NCBI GenBank assembly: GCA_029964075.1
Contig: CM057134.1
Coordinates: forward strand, 21,678,905-21,742,904
Length of the DNA stretch: 64,000 nt
Reading direction: 5' to 3'
Origin: Patiria pectinifera
Lineage: Eukaryota > Echinodermata > Asteroidea > Valvatida > Asterinidae
Positions within the stretch are counted from its first letter, which is position 1. Each line of letters opens with the position of its first letter. Of this stretch, positions 1-12,786 are shown in pieces. Below the pieces are notes generated by a model. The model was not told the DNA's origin. It ran no database searches and saw only the letters and a program-made list of their open reading frames with translations. A program made the translations under genes and the position numbers.

Positions 1-1989
1 TTCCTGAGTGATTTCACGAGTCTTGTCTATATATGAACAGCTAATTTGACTTGCGACAATGTTATACCGCATCCAAGTTTAAACCGTATTGATGGCTTTT
101 TCTGTCTTTGGTTTGTGTATTGTATAGCATTACAGTATGTATTTTTGTTATTTATTGGCTTTTCTGCAACTTTTTTCTTTGCGGAAAAGCCTTTATTTTC
201 TTCTGACTTTGAACTTTTACAAAACGTTTCTGCGGAAAAGACTGATTTCGTCTTCTCTGATTGTTCTTCGTTATTCTGTTCTATCCCCAATCCAATAGAC
301 TTGTACTTGAATTTTCTAGATGGCACTTTGGGCACTTAATAAACTCATCATGATGAACTCTAGTGTCATATCTTCAGAACTACAACTCCTATCGGGTTGA
401 AACTTTGTATGTAAATAGTCAGGAATTGTTATAGATAGGCTAAACATTGAAATGACGTCTGATGACGTTTTATTTATTTTTTATCTCATTCGTATATCTC
501 ACGAGCGAAACATGCTACATTCAAAGTTGTTTTTGTATTATGTTTGAAAGATCATATGAATATGACCTATAATTTCGAGAAAAATTGTGACGACATCATG
601 AGGTCTTCAAAAATGAACTGCTCCAATCAATCTTTTAAAGCACAGACATCCAAAAAGGTTACATTTCGAGTATTTTTGTTGAGTATTTTCTTTGCTGTAG
701 TACAATTTCGTACATTCCGTTTTGAATGTTAGAAAGTGGAACACATTACAATGATATCCTATCCACTTGCCTTGTACAAAGACTTGTGCTTGTTTCAAGT
801 TGTATCGCTTTTCACAGTGATACAATTATAGCCTTTACCAACGATGACGAATTCATCTCGCGTTATATTCTGGTGTCAAAATGTGTTAAATAAATGAAAG
901 ATATAATTTTAACTTACATCTTATAAAAATGTGCTTCTCAAAAAAAAAGAGTGCGGCTGGTTAAGGAATGGTTGGTGTACCCCCCCCCCCCAAAAAAAAC
1001 CTCCAATGAGTTGTGTTCATCTTCCACTGCGCAGCGCCCCCTGTACTGTTCAGAATTCGTACAGAGGCAAAAACGGGTAGATCGAGCGGGTAGATCGAGC
1101 GAGCATAAAGGAAATGCGGCGAAACAATCACCTGCCGTACATGACCCCGAACTATGAATACCGAAACTGGATCCCCGTAAACTAAATAAAACCGTCAACA
1201 CAACAATGAACCGGCTTTCTTCCTGACTGTACAGAAGTTTTGTTGCATTTCATGACGGTCCCGTATAGTTTACTTCAACCCGCCATCCATTAAATATAAT
1301 CAACTGACGCATAAGTTGTCACTTTCAACGAATTCGTCGTGTGGGAGCAAGCATTTCGCACGATGCCATAGCAATGAAGAGAAATTTAGAATCTCCAAGA
1401 CGCCGTAACTCGGACAGAAGTTTCTAAAACAAGCACGAGCACTGGACTAGGGCACAAGTCAGCGAACCTAATCAATACACACACTTCGATTACATTGGTC
1501 AGTTTGTTCGGCATGTTTGTCGTCTATTCACTCTATGAGGAGCATGTCACTACGAGTAAGCGTCACATTACGTTAACGATAATAGGCCGATGACAAAGCG
1601 ACAGCGGAGGCCTATTGTTGGCAGTTTGAGCGCCTATTCACTGTTGATGACTGGGAGAAAGGTTGTCAATATTTCGGTTGAAAAGCAGCCGCAACAATTG
1701 GGGAAAAGGCACCATTATAGTCCGCCTACGCGCAACGGTCAGAGACACAACTTCAAACAAGCACGTGTATGAGCATTATAAAGGCAAGTAACAGTTTTGT
1801 TAATTTTTGTTAGATGTTGTACAGTATAGATAATCAAATTTCATTTTGAGACCATAGGTCGAGACTGTTTGAAGAGAAAAAAGTACATTGTACATGATCT
1901 CGGAACAAAACTTTACCTAGGATGTGCCTCACTTGCAAACGTAATTAACCGCCCCTGTATGAGGTAAAACCAACATAATGTTGGTATAC
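1..1989. other. Intergenic, no recognised gene
   Basis: I see no supported coding exon here. Both strands are open around 27-340, but the two frames are complementary, low in complexity and match no family I know. The stretch holds a poly-C/poly-A run near 980-1000 and a direct repeat of GGGTAGATCGAGC near 1074-1100. Confidence 0.5.
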
Positions 1990-2085
1990 ATGTAATGAAT
2001 GGTTATGAGTGCAATGGTAAGAATAATTTCACCTGGGGTGACAGATGGAATATTCCATTCCACGAGACGAAGCCGAGGACATTCA
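1990..2085. repeat. Half copy of a palindromic MITE-like repeat
   Basis: The stretch containing GTGCAATGGTAAGAATAATT, then GGTGACAG and a TATTCCATTCCACGAG-like end, matches the left arm of the complete palindrome at 5229-5391. The right arm is missing here. Just downstream, 2088-2145 carries two direct copies of an AACCTTCA(A/G)TTATCAAAG motif. Confidence 0.55.
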
Positions 2086-2239
2086 AAACCTTCAGTTATC
2101 AAAGTTTTCAGTTAACATCAGAACCTTCAATTATCAAAGTTTACATCGCAGTGATTTAATTTTAATTCTAACACAGTAAGTTGCAACCATTTGTCTTTTT
2201 GAGATATTGGCACGATACACAATGTATAACAAAACCATT

Positions 2240-2353
2240 ATTGTTGACTGCTGTGATGTGGGATATGCCGTTTTTAATACCCTAGGGGCGCATAGCCGAG
2301 GCGCCCCTCGGGTGTTAAAAACGTCACTTTCCCACATCACAACAGTCAACAAT
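2240..2353. repeat. Long hairpin (inverted repeat)
   Basis: Left arm ATTGTTGACTGCTGTGATGT and onward pairs with the right arm ending ACATCACAACAGTCAACAAT. The arms are about 50 bases with a few mismatches, and the loop is near CATAGCCGAG. It lies upstream of the GPCR gene and is probably the remnant of a palindromic mobile element. Confidence 0.7.
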
Positions 2354-2413
2354 TGTTAAATGTATCAGAGCAATCAGAGCTGTGTGAGAGCTCAACTTTG
2401 TGCCCGTGCAATC

Positions 2414-2451
2414 ATGGAAGTTCTATTTACGTTGGAATAGAACTTCCATTT
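2414..2451. repeat. Short perfect hairpin
   Basis: TGGAAGTTCTATT and AATAGAACTTCCA form a 13-bp stem separated by a short loop. No function can be assigned. It sits about 460 bases upstream of the GPCR start codon. Confidence 0.6.
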
Positions 2452-2915
2452 TTGCGGTGCAGCCGTGCCGTGCGTTGGGACGGATAATGCAATGATACGT
2501 GCTCAACGACTTGCCAATCAGACGACTATGATTTATTCACTGGCGTTGTATAATATTTTCTACCGATCATAGTCTTTCACATGCATTATTATGGGTTTTT
2601 TCCAATAGCTAAAGGTCTAACATATCTGTTTGTAATTCAGCATACTAAAACTCGTTGAAAGCACCCAATAATTTGTCATAGGGCTTGTTGAGTCGGAAAA
2701 GACATGTCAAACTATTATGTAAGTGAGCATGCTTACACTCATGAGGTAATTATTTAAAGCTCAATTTAAAATGTTTTCATGATTGAATTTATAACATTTG
2801 CAGGTGACACTTTGCATGCAGAAATCGCAAGCTACGCTGGAGAAATAAAAACGAGTCAACCTCATCTGAATAATATGGCAAAACATTCTGGTCGTGATAT
2901 CTCGGCGTGACGGTT

Positions 2916-5900
2916 ATGGCGAATTTGAATGTTACATCTGAAGACGTGGGAATCGACGGGCCGGCTGCTGGAGCGAGTCTGGCCGTCATTTCTGCCGTGT
3001 CGCTCGCCGTCAACCTGACCCTTCTTGTCATCATCGGAAAGAGGCAGTCTGGAATCTTGAAGACTGCCGAGAGACTCCTGACACTCTACTGTTGTCTCGA
3101 GGCAACTTATGCTGCGGTGCCGGCCATGTTGTCATCAGTCAGCTACCTGGGCCAATGGCGCGTAAATGCCAACGAAGTGATCTGCGATTTCCACGGCTGG
3201 GCCGCCTGTGCTGCAAAATGCTCATGTGCTTTCATCACGACGGTTTTGCTATTGTCTTGCTATCTCGAGCAAAGACAATCCCTAGTTTACAGGACACGAA
3301 TGAGGTTGTTTTATGCGGCAGTTTTCGGAGTTGTAGTTGTTTGCCTAATTGCAGCTGTCCCCATTATGGGCGGTCTTAAGATGGCGTCCTTCGAGCCATC
3401 GGGAAGTTACTGTCATTTCGATTACCGACAGACGATCGGCTTTTTACGAGGTTTTTGCATCTCGCTTGTTTTAGCTGGGTATATTCTGCTGCAGACAACA
3501 CTGTTTTGTTGCGTGTCCATCTTGTGCGATAGGAGACGTAATACAGGCCGAGATTTGGAACGAGGGATCAGAAAATCTAGTCATGGATTTAATCCTGAAA
3601 CAAGAGGGCGTAAGTCACAGGCGTCACGAAGTCAGCCAGGACGGGGAGGTTTGAATGATGGAAATGGTGTCGTGCCTCGGAATCTTAGACAACAAGATAA
3701 AGGCAGCCAAGAAAGTGAAACGTTTACAACTACAGTGCTTGTAATGGTGACAGTGCTTTGGTTATGCTACCTACCTTTTTTGGTAAGTAGGCCTATCCAT
3801 AAGTGCGGTGCTTCGAGTGTACCTTTTAGTGTGATTGAACACAAGCATACACATTAATCCGGGACAAAGATATACTGACTCTGGGAACCTTACCCTCACA
3901 CTGGAAAACTAAAGGTTTACTTTTAGGGGCCGTGTCACAACGAGGCAAAGTACAGGCGACTATTGTCCTGCACTTGCCTAGAAAAAATCGAGGGGCCAAC
4001 TTTCAGGAATTTCCATAAAGTGTCAGGAAATAATCAAAGAGTTCTTTATGCTTATAATGCATTATTGCCTCCAAGTTAAGTTGCGTGTGACAATAATGTG
4101 AGTTGGCCCAAACGGTCCACTGGATAGCAATTCGCGTAAATTCTCGTTACCAGGAGAAACTAAAATATGCTTTGGAATCAAGTGTCTTGTGGTGGGCAAT
4201 TCCTCGCGGGGCCCTACACAGTTCCTGATTTTTTTTAGTTATATATAGGCTATTTTCCTTTACAATTCATCGATTCTAATAACCAGATTCGTCCAGCAAA
4301 ATTGATTTAGTGCACTTCCAATGTTTGATTTTGTGCTTTTCCATATCATTTCAAATTTAAGTTCAGGCATATCAAAGGCATAGTTCATCATTTGTAATCT
4401 GTGCATTATGTTCGTTTGAAGCAACAAAAGTGCTCAAAGTGTCAAAAAGGGTGCTTGACAACAAACCGATGAAGTTTTAGCTCTTTTAGAGTTTAGTGAA
4501 TGTTGTATATTTCGAGAAAAAATATTCTAGGATCTTGATTTCAAATCAAAAGTTGCTGAGTCATGTTTTGAATTGGGTCCGAATTAAGCGTCCGACACAC
4601 GTACTCATCCAGCTGATTGCAGCTACGTCACGCACTGAACCGCACGCTTCGCCGAACTTAAAACGAACTAACGCACATTTCTAAGGATGTGTCTTTATTA
4701 TCTTAAAACAAGTATGCTTTTCAGCAATAATTAGGCCTACGTCAGTTACTTTTTGGATATCTGCAAATGATGGACTGTAGTTTTAAATCCACGAGCATAC
4801 GTATTTATTCGTCGAGCGTCCAGGGGTAGTCGAATTTGTTTCGTCTGTACGCCAAACAGTGTTATTCAGAAAACAAAATCGTGTTATGTCACATTATACA
4901 ACGCCTGAACAAATCCCCGTCATCTGATTGGTGAATTGTAGATCACGTGACATATTATTATTCGGTATAATGCACGGTGCGACTATGCGTTATACCCATG
5001 TGTTGTACCGTTTCACTTTGCGCTTGTTCCATGACGCGGTATTTGCGTGCAAAATGCATGCTGGTGTGCGCGTTCAGCGTAGCGTGTATTGTTCCAAAGA
5101 GCCAGCGCTACAGCGTTGGGTTCAAACATTTTCGTGAAGGGGTAGTTCAACATCTTTAAAATCAAAATAAATTGTAGTTTATAATTTATCAATCAAATGA
5201 CGAGAATTTATTCAGGTGTTGTATAAAACAAATAACGAATGTTTTACGTTCGTGCGATGGAAAGAATAATTTCATTCGGTGACAGATTGAATGTTCTATT
5301 CCACTCGGCTTCGCCTCGTGGAATAGAACATTCAATCTGTCACCTCATGAAATTATTCTTACCATCGCACTCACAAACATTCTTTATTTGTATACTATTA
5401 ACTCCTAACATTTTGTTCAATTTCGGGGTTTGTACTGATATTAGCAGTACAAGGCAAACAGGTCGATTATAAGAATAATTTCCACTTTTTTTATTTCCTT
5501 GTTTTATGAACACTTATCCTTTGGTAACTGTTCTCTGCATACCTACTTGGTCTGATAGAATCATGCGAATGAATGAGCCGAATTGTGCTCGAGGACACAA
5601 GGAAAATGCGTTAGCACACATACTAATTTACTTAAGAGTTTCAAATTACTGGTTGACATGAGACGAAATTGATCTCTGAATGCTGTCATTCGGCAACAGC
5701 TCAGACGAATTCAGTCTATATTGACGAATATTTTTGACCAGGCACTTTTAACTAGGTTGTCCAAAATTTGAAATTTAATGATAGATTACGAAATTGATTT
5801 ACTAAAAGTATGTGCAATTCTTCTCCAATTTGAATAATAACTGGAATGAAAAAAATGTTTTAAAAAAGCCGGGAAAACTTATAAAAACATTTTTTTAAAC

Positions 5901-8900
5901 CCATAATTTCACCATGGCGATGAGCGCTAAAAGATTGTGTAAGCAAATTTCACGACTGTAGAACTAAGGATATACTTTGAGCATTGAGGTGAGGGCCCAA
6001 TTCCATGGACCTGTTGTGCACATTGTGCCAAGTACTGAAACAACATACAACTTACGGGCCATTAGCGGGTTGTATATTGTTTGTGGCCAGGTCACGGCTT
6101 TATTCTGCTTAACACATAACATAATGGAGAGCAATATTTTCAGGCAGCGTCCTGGGATTATGCGGTTCTTATGTACCGTGTCAGTGACGTATTCTGGCAG
6201 GCTAATGACCTTAAGCATAATAATTACATGTATTTCCAAGGTCTTGGCTTGCGTGCCTCCTGACAAATGACGATCCCGACAAGTGACTTATATCGATTCA
6301 ATGTTTAAAAGGCCAACCTCTCAGACGCTTCATAATCAACAGCTGCTCTACTCTTTTGCCAGAAAACATGCAAAATCGATAAACTCTCTAAACTCTTCGA
6401 TTCTTGTAGCCGTCATAATGAACAGAACGGGCATATGAGAACAAAACATTGTCTAGGGGTGTTGTGGGCCTATGGATTGACAGTACACTGCTCGAAAGCT
6501 TTAGCTGCTGATTTGGCAGTGGAGTTGCAAGGATTTTTTTCATTGGGGTAGATTAGGTGTTTGAAGTTTGGGATTTTTCGGGGTGGGGGCGTGGCTGTGT
6601 TGTTTAGTCAATATAGACTACATGTCTTATAGAGCTTAAAGGGAATGTATATCATTGGCTTTTGCTGTAATTTTCAGAAATGAACTATTTGAGAGGTTAG
6701 TATAATAGATCAAATATTGTTACACTGACATTTTTGACAAGTTTTGTGTTCGAAAAGGTTGGAAAAACCAAGAAAAACAAAAATGTTTAAGTAGTCTGGT
6801 TCCCTGACTCCACAAAAGATAAAATGGATCAATTTATAGATGATGGAAAATTGTAAGGCAAGGGAACCAGTCTAGCTGGCCTACACCCGTTCAAGAACAT
6901 GTAACCAATAGCGAACACAATTTTGACTGAAAAAATGGTAAATTTGGAGCAGTAGTTGAAAAATAGTAACGTTTTTCTAACGCTGGTCGGCCGACCGCCA
7001 TTGGAAATGTTTTTTTTAAATACCATTTTCTTGAAAATGACTTCACAACAGGTGCCATAATTTTACAAGATGCTTGAGACTGTCATTTACCAACATCCTA
7101 GTAAGGTATTTCGTAAAAACTTGGTAGTTTTATTTTTCGATGTTTGCAAATGTTGTATATTCCCTTTAAGCAATACACCGAGAAAAGATAGGCCTGTTTC
7201 AGGAAAATAAATGTGGTATTTTTCAATATTACTTTTTTATTAGAATAAATATAACCAAAGAGACAATTATCTGTATAAACCACTTTGTTTTATCCGTACA
7301 TTGTATTTAGGTTCAACTGCGATTTAAAAAAAAAAAGTTATCTCGATCCACAAAGTGCATTAACATCCACGATTGCATTAAGGGCTATTTTGGTTTTTTT
7401 GTATTTTGATGGACATATCAAGCTAGAGATCGTTACAGATATTAATCAAAGCTTCTCTCATGAAATTTAAAACAAAACGATCTCGTTCCCAGATTGTGGT
7501 CGTTCTGGCGCAAACTGGCATCCCAATTCTTCCCCCTGTGGACTTCGCCGTGGTGCGGGTGTTGTCAGTAGAGGGCGCCTTGAACCCTATTCTCATCCTG
7601 GTGACTTTCCCGCCCTATCGCCAGAGAGCGCTGGAGATTCTGACTTTACCTACTCGGGGGTGCGTCGGAAGAAGATCCAGAAATCAAAGGCATGGACGTA
7701 AGTGGAGTTCCGTTTATTGTATTCACAAAGAGCTTTTTATAACCATTACCATGCTCAGCCGCCCACGCTATATGCCCTAAAATATATATAGAAAGTTGCG
7801 GGATAAGTAAAAATGACTGAGAAGCTCCTTTACAGTTTCGATCTCTCATTTCTCAAGTCGGTAAAATTTGTTTTATAATCTCTGAAATCTCCTTCATCCT
7901 TTTGCATAAAAAAACTGGGTGGAAGACGGTGGAAAACTTAAAAACTGACGGTGGAAGACCAGTAGGGCACACCCACCTCTTAGCGTGGTAGACAAAAGTT
8001 GGCGGGTAAACCAGTCCCATGGTTGTCCGCATTTAGTTTTGTTCAACATTGCAGATGGACACAAATCGCGAGAAAAATGCCAATGTGATATAAGAATTGT
8101 TTGGTATTATGGTAAATAGTTTTCAATATACAAAGAATAATTTTTAAAAGCCAATGATGTTTATAAATGAGCGATGAAAACTGGGTTATCAACACGCTAT
8201 ATTGGCAACCAAGTCGTTTGCAGCCATTTGCGTACCCCGATGATATGATTCTAGAACATTTCAGAACATCTAAAAGATTTATAATTTCTACACTTTTCAG
8301 TATATGTTCCAGACTCAAAGCGTATCGGCCTGTCCGAGTCTGTGGTCTATGATGATTCTACTCCGCTGGATTCAAATGCTTGGTATCTGGTCAAACCAAA
8401 TAGGTATGTCAAGTATCGGTAATCCGTGTGGCGTTCAGATGCTTGTGGTCTTTCTTAGGTTATCAGATTTCTGAAAGCATCAACTAAAATGTCTCATGGA
8501 CTACGCAAATGTGTGCAGCCAGATTTCACAGACCGTTTTTTTAAATCTAGTTGCTCTTTTTGGTATTGGGTCTCGCTTTCGGAAATGGCAATTAGCAAAA
8601 AAGATTTAAAACAACACAACAGAAATCCTTTGTTTGAACTTTTTAAGGGCTAATGCAAGTTCTGGGGGAAATCATTTTAAAACCTGCCAAACCAAACTGC
8701 TACATGTATTTGGAGTTAAAGCCCAAAAATAAATAATGGATGGATACCACAAAAATGTCCCAATGAGACCGACTGTGGAGGCACATATCTCTACAATACC
8801 TCACCAACAAACACAGAATCAGTCACAGGAATCCTGGCTTTTTTCCCCCCAGATCATTCGCCAGATCCTATAGCACAGGTGACCTCGCATCCCATGTTAC

Positions 8901-11900
8901 TGGCCATGGTAACACAGGTGGATTGCATCCCCATGGTGCCAGAGACACACGTTACCAGTCATCTCTCCGATCCATCCTCCAGCCATCTAAATCATCTGAG
9001 ATGCTCTCCCAGTCACAGGAGAAGCGTCGACGCAGTATCCACTGGGAGGATGGTGTTAACATGGGTCGGGAGGTCACACATAGGTCAAAGGTCATCTTGG
9101 TTCAGCAAGGCCCAGACAAAGCGAAGACTGGATTTGATTCCGTGTGTTATATTGATGACGAGGAGGCATCCTACAGCAGTGAAACAGGGAGTTCATATAG
9201 CGATGAGTGCACTAGTGGTAAGCAACCAAGAGGAGCTCAGACTGATTCAGACTTTTCATCAAAATGTTTAAACTGTCCTTTATGTGCTGCACAATTCTTC
9301 TAAGCCCACAGGTTCATTGTCAGTTTCCATGACAGCAAATGGCAATATATTAAACTTAGGTAATCACGTCCATCTTATCTCCTTGCATTGGCACCAATTG
9401 TCTCTTTTTGTGCACTGGCTTCCATTTCGAAATAAAGCTGGTATGGTTCAACTTGTTTGTCTCACTTTCGTTTGTTTTACTGAATAGCACAATGTTAAGT
9501 AGCTTCACAAAACAAGGTAGCAATTGCCATTAAGTTACAATCAGTGAACTTGGCCAACCTAAGAAACCATCACATCCCGAGTCCAAACCTCTAAATGACA
9601 CATATTGATGCATGTTATTTTTTCTCAGAGTCTGACCATGCTGCCGACTACCGCTGCAGTAAATCAGCTCCACCTGTTTACATCATTAATGGGAGAGCCT
9701 ATTACACTCCAGCAACATCAATACAAGGAACTATTTACTGCCAATGTGAACAGTGTGAACGTAGAATGGAGCACCAGACTAATGCAGACAGAGACCCTTC
9801 TTCCCTAGGGGAGGGGAAAGGCATGTTGGCAACTACTCGGGTCTATGGTAGGGCTGAGCAGCGGGCAGGCACAGCTCCATATGAAAGCTCAACTACCACA
9901 ACCGATGGGCAAGAAGTATCAAGTCCAAAGAGCAAGAAACCAAGGGTGCTCAGGAAACAAGTGGAGAGGCTAAGAAGAATAAGGCAACACGAGCTTGAGA
10001 CTATTCAGCACAAAGGTCTGATTGTGAGGACTCTGGATGAAAATGCTCCTGGTTATTATCGAGAGATATTAATGGATTTACGAGATTTACCAAACAAGAA
10101 TCAAACGACTCACACAGACTATCCTTATAATGAGGAACTGGATAGGGACAGATTGCAAAACTATGGTGAATCATGCAATGAACATGATATCAGAGATGAT
10201 GTTCACATGATCCAAAATCAGCAATATGAAGACCAAACACGCAGTGTTACCAACAGGCAAGAGCAATCTAGTTATAATATCAGCATTGGTGCCGTACAAC
10301 AGGTCAATGATGATGACCTGAACAACAGGATCAAGGTTCAGAAACAATTCAGAAATGTTCTGACAGTTAATGAATTCCCAGAAATGATTGCTCAAACTGA
10401 CGTGGATCAAGCAACAACTCCCTTGCATCTTCCAAGAGAGGGTCACAATAGCTCTTCAAACATAATGGACAGCCAAGCTAATCATGAGAGGTTCAATCCA
10501 TCTTGGAGTATCCGTCCATTAAATGTGGAGACAAGACAAGATGATCCACAATTAAGTGTCACCTCAGAGCATCTTGGCAGAGGCATGGAATCACTGAAGC
10601 ATCTTGAGATGCACTGCGAGCATCTGCTAGAGCAATCCCTGTCTTTCAGAAACAACCCAGAGAATGAAAGCAGCACTGCACGTCAGGCAGTGATAAGCAA
10701 GGAGCAAGTACAGGCAAAAACCAGTCCTATGCAGTTGCCTACTGAAGAATCGGTGCCTAACAAGATATTTGGAATAAATACGGCGGAGAGAATGCAGGAG
10801 GTACAGCAACCTACAGATACAATGATACCTCAAGAGGTTCTAGGGAGAGGTACAATGAAGGTGACAAATGAAAAGCAGGAAATAAGACAGGAATCGATAC
10901 CCAGTGAGGTATGGGTGACAAGTAAAACACAGATGCCTCAAAAGATGCAAAGTGAGTTACCAGTGACAAGTGAGGTACGGGTGCCCCATGAGATACCGAG
11001 GACAAAAACAGAACAGGAGACAAGTCAAGTACAGCAGACCACAGATCAAACACTGATGTTTAACGAGGTAAAGGTGACTGGTGAAGCAAAGATGCAGTAC
11101 ACGGTGCTTGAGAACGACAGATTTGAGGTTCAAAACACAGAACAGGTAACACTAAGAGAAATGCCTCCAGAGGTTCATAGTGGCACTCGGGTAAATCACA
11201 AGAGACAGAAACCTAGCGAGGTGGCAACATCTAGTGAGACACAGATGATCTCTCAACAAGTTCAAATGCATGCAGCCTGTGATCAAACTGCTGACATGAA
11301 ATTGGATGAAAGCCCAGGTGTCTACAATAGCCGCAACACTTTAAAGATTTCATCCCAAGATGTACGAGCTGAACAGAGTTATCAGAGTAGGGTAGGTGAG
11401 GACATAGATAAACCTAGCTCTCTCATGGGTCAAGCAGCAATGGTCAACAATGTACCAATGGAGAAGGACATAGTCTTTCATGGGTTGAAGTCCGAGGATC
11501 CTCAAGTCATAAATCTTCTTTTTCAGAAGGTTATCATGAAACCCGAAAATCAAGGCAGAGAGGTACCTCTCAGGGAAGTTAATGTAGTTAGGAGACCAGG
11601 CGATGCAAAGGTTGATGAGATAAGACAAGAATCAGACACCATCTTACACATCGACACTATAAGCAGAAGGCAAGAACAAGAGATAAGCAAAGGTGATGAA
11701 CAGCCTATCAAAAATCAGACAACACTTGAACAGGGTCAGCAGAGACAGGGTGATCAGAATAACAGTCAAGGTCAGAATGGTGAGGACTCGCCAACAAGCC
11801 ATGACATTCCCTACCGGCATTTCTTGAGAAGCATCAATGGAACCCCTACCAAGAATGAACAGCATGCCATTCCATCCATCCATGTCACTCCCTCTGACAA

Positions 11901-12786
11901 TAATGATGTGGTCTGGGCATCAGAGAGTGATGATGCTGTGGAATCGGATAGTTCAGTTGAGTCACTGTTCTGCAAACCACCCATGCTTAAACTGGGGAGT
12001 AAGAGACGCAAAGGAAAGAATAATCTCATGATACCTTACTGGCTGAATACACAATCCCATACTACAGACACCTGTTATTCTGAAATGGGTAGCCATTCAG
12101 ATATCAGATCAGCTATCAACACTGATGGAAGTAATAGAAGTAGTGACACAACTGGACAGGAAAACGCACACCGTCAAAGTGCAGTTGAGGGCCAATTAGA
12201 TTCAACAGAGATCTTGACTAACAGTCAAATGGATGTAAATGCTGGGATAAGTGTGAGATATTTTGAAATCAAAGAGCCTCCCAAATCAAATGAAAAACTT
12301 CAACTCTTGCAACAAGAAGCAAAGTCAAATGGACACGTGAACACAAATGAACACATGAATAATACACAGCAAGTATCCAAGACTGAAAATGAAACCACAC
12401 TACAAATTAATACAAAACAGGAAATCTCCCAAGGAGAAACTGTAGGATTTGACGTAAATCCCAACAGGCTAAGACAGGGTATTAAGAGTACATCAAAGAA
12501 TTTTAAACAAGACAACATGAATAACAACACCTTCAATTCCAGTCAAGATGAGACTCTAGGGGTGTCCTTACAGACGCCAACCTGCAGTCAAGGCAGACGG
12601 CGGTCCCAGTCAATAGACAGTGCGACCATAATTGAAGGTTTTACTTCCAAGGGGCTACGTGGTCTTGGTGGAAGTGACTGCAATGAGGACTTTCAGGATA
12701 CTATGGCGACGAGAAGAGCGTCTTTGCCCCAGATTATGTTGAGAGGAAATCCAAAGAAAGTGTACATAAAGAGTGAAATTCTTTGA
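2916..12786 (+). CDS. Prostanoid-receptor-like GPCR with giant C-terminal tail
   Basis: Exons: 2916-3782, 7493-7697, 8301-8403, 8853-9217 and 9629-12786. Junctions are GT-AG and the frame is kept, giving about 1,565 aa. Exon 1 (289 aa) holds an N-glycosylation site (NVT), TM1 with the conserved Asn, TM2-TM5 and TM6 (LCYLPFL). Exon 2 holds TM7 (RVLSVEGALNPILIL). Prostanoid features are an Arg nine residues before the TM7 Asn, a second extracellular loop PSGSYCHFD like the family PGTWCF motif, and an intron at the end of TM6. Exons 3-5 add about 1,200 aa of Gln/Glu/Ser/Thr-rich, apparently disordered cytoplasmic tail. Imperfect short repeats (EVxVTxxxQMP type) lie near residues 900-1060. Exon 3 has a second in-frame acceptor at 8313. 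The start is the first ATG after an in-frame TGA at 2895. Ligand is unknown; GPCR assignment is firm, prostanoid subfamily likely. Confidence 0.82.
4372..4786 (-). mobile_element. TTAA-flanked MITE, family A copy 1
   Basis: Lies in GPCR intron 1. The right end ATGATGGACTGTAGTTTTAA and a decayed left end CAAAGGCATAGTTCATCATT are inverted. The interior (GTCAGTTACTTTTTGGATAT, TTTCAAATCAAAAGTTGCTG) matches, in reverse, the copies at 18804, 25504 and 55859. No coding capacity. TTAA flanks suggest a piggyBac-like transposase source, which is inference. Confidence 0.75.
5229..5391. repeat. Near-perfect 160-bp palindrome
   Basis: Arms of about 75 bases pair around a TCGGCTTCGCCTC centre. The innermost stem is GAATGTTCTATTCCAC / GTGGAATAGAACATTC. 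Outer parts CAAATAACGAATG and CATTCTTTATTTG also pair. It is in GPCR intron 1, and a left-arm-only relative is at 1990-2085, so this is a dispersed repeat. Confidence 0.8.
6789..6882. repeat. Short inverted-repeat element (GGTTCCCT ends)
   Basis: Starts TAGTCTGGTTCCCTGACTCC and ends AAGGGAACCAGTCTAGCTGG, giving inverted ends around about 60 unrelated bases. A similar pair of ends occurs at 43248-43340. It is probably a very small MITE in GPCR intron 1. Confidence 0.45.

Noticed and set aside
27-339. Two overlapping long open frames on opposite strands
   Set aside because: They are complementary frames of the same AT-rich stretch, with no motif, splice signal or conserved feature supporting either.
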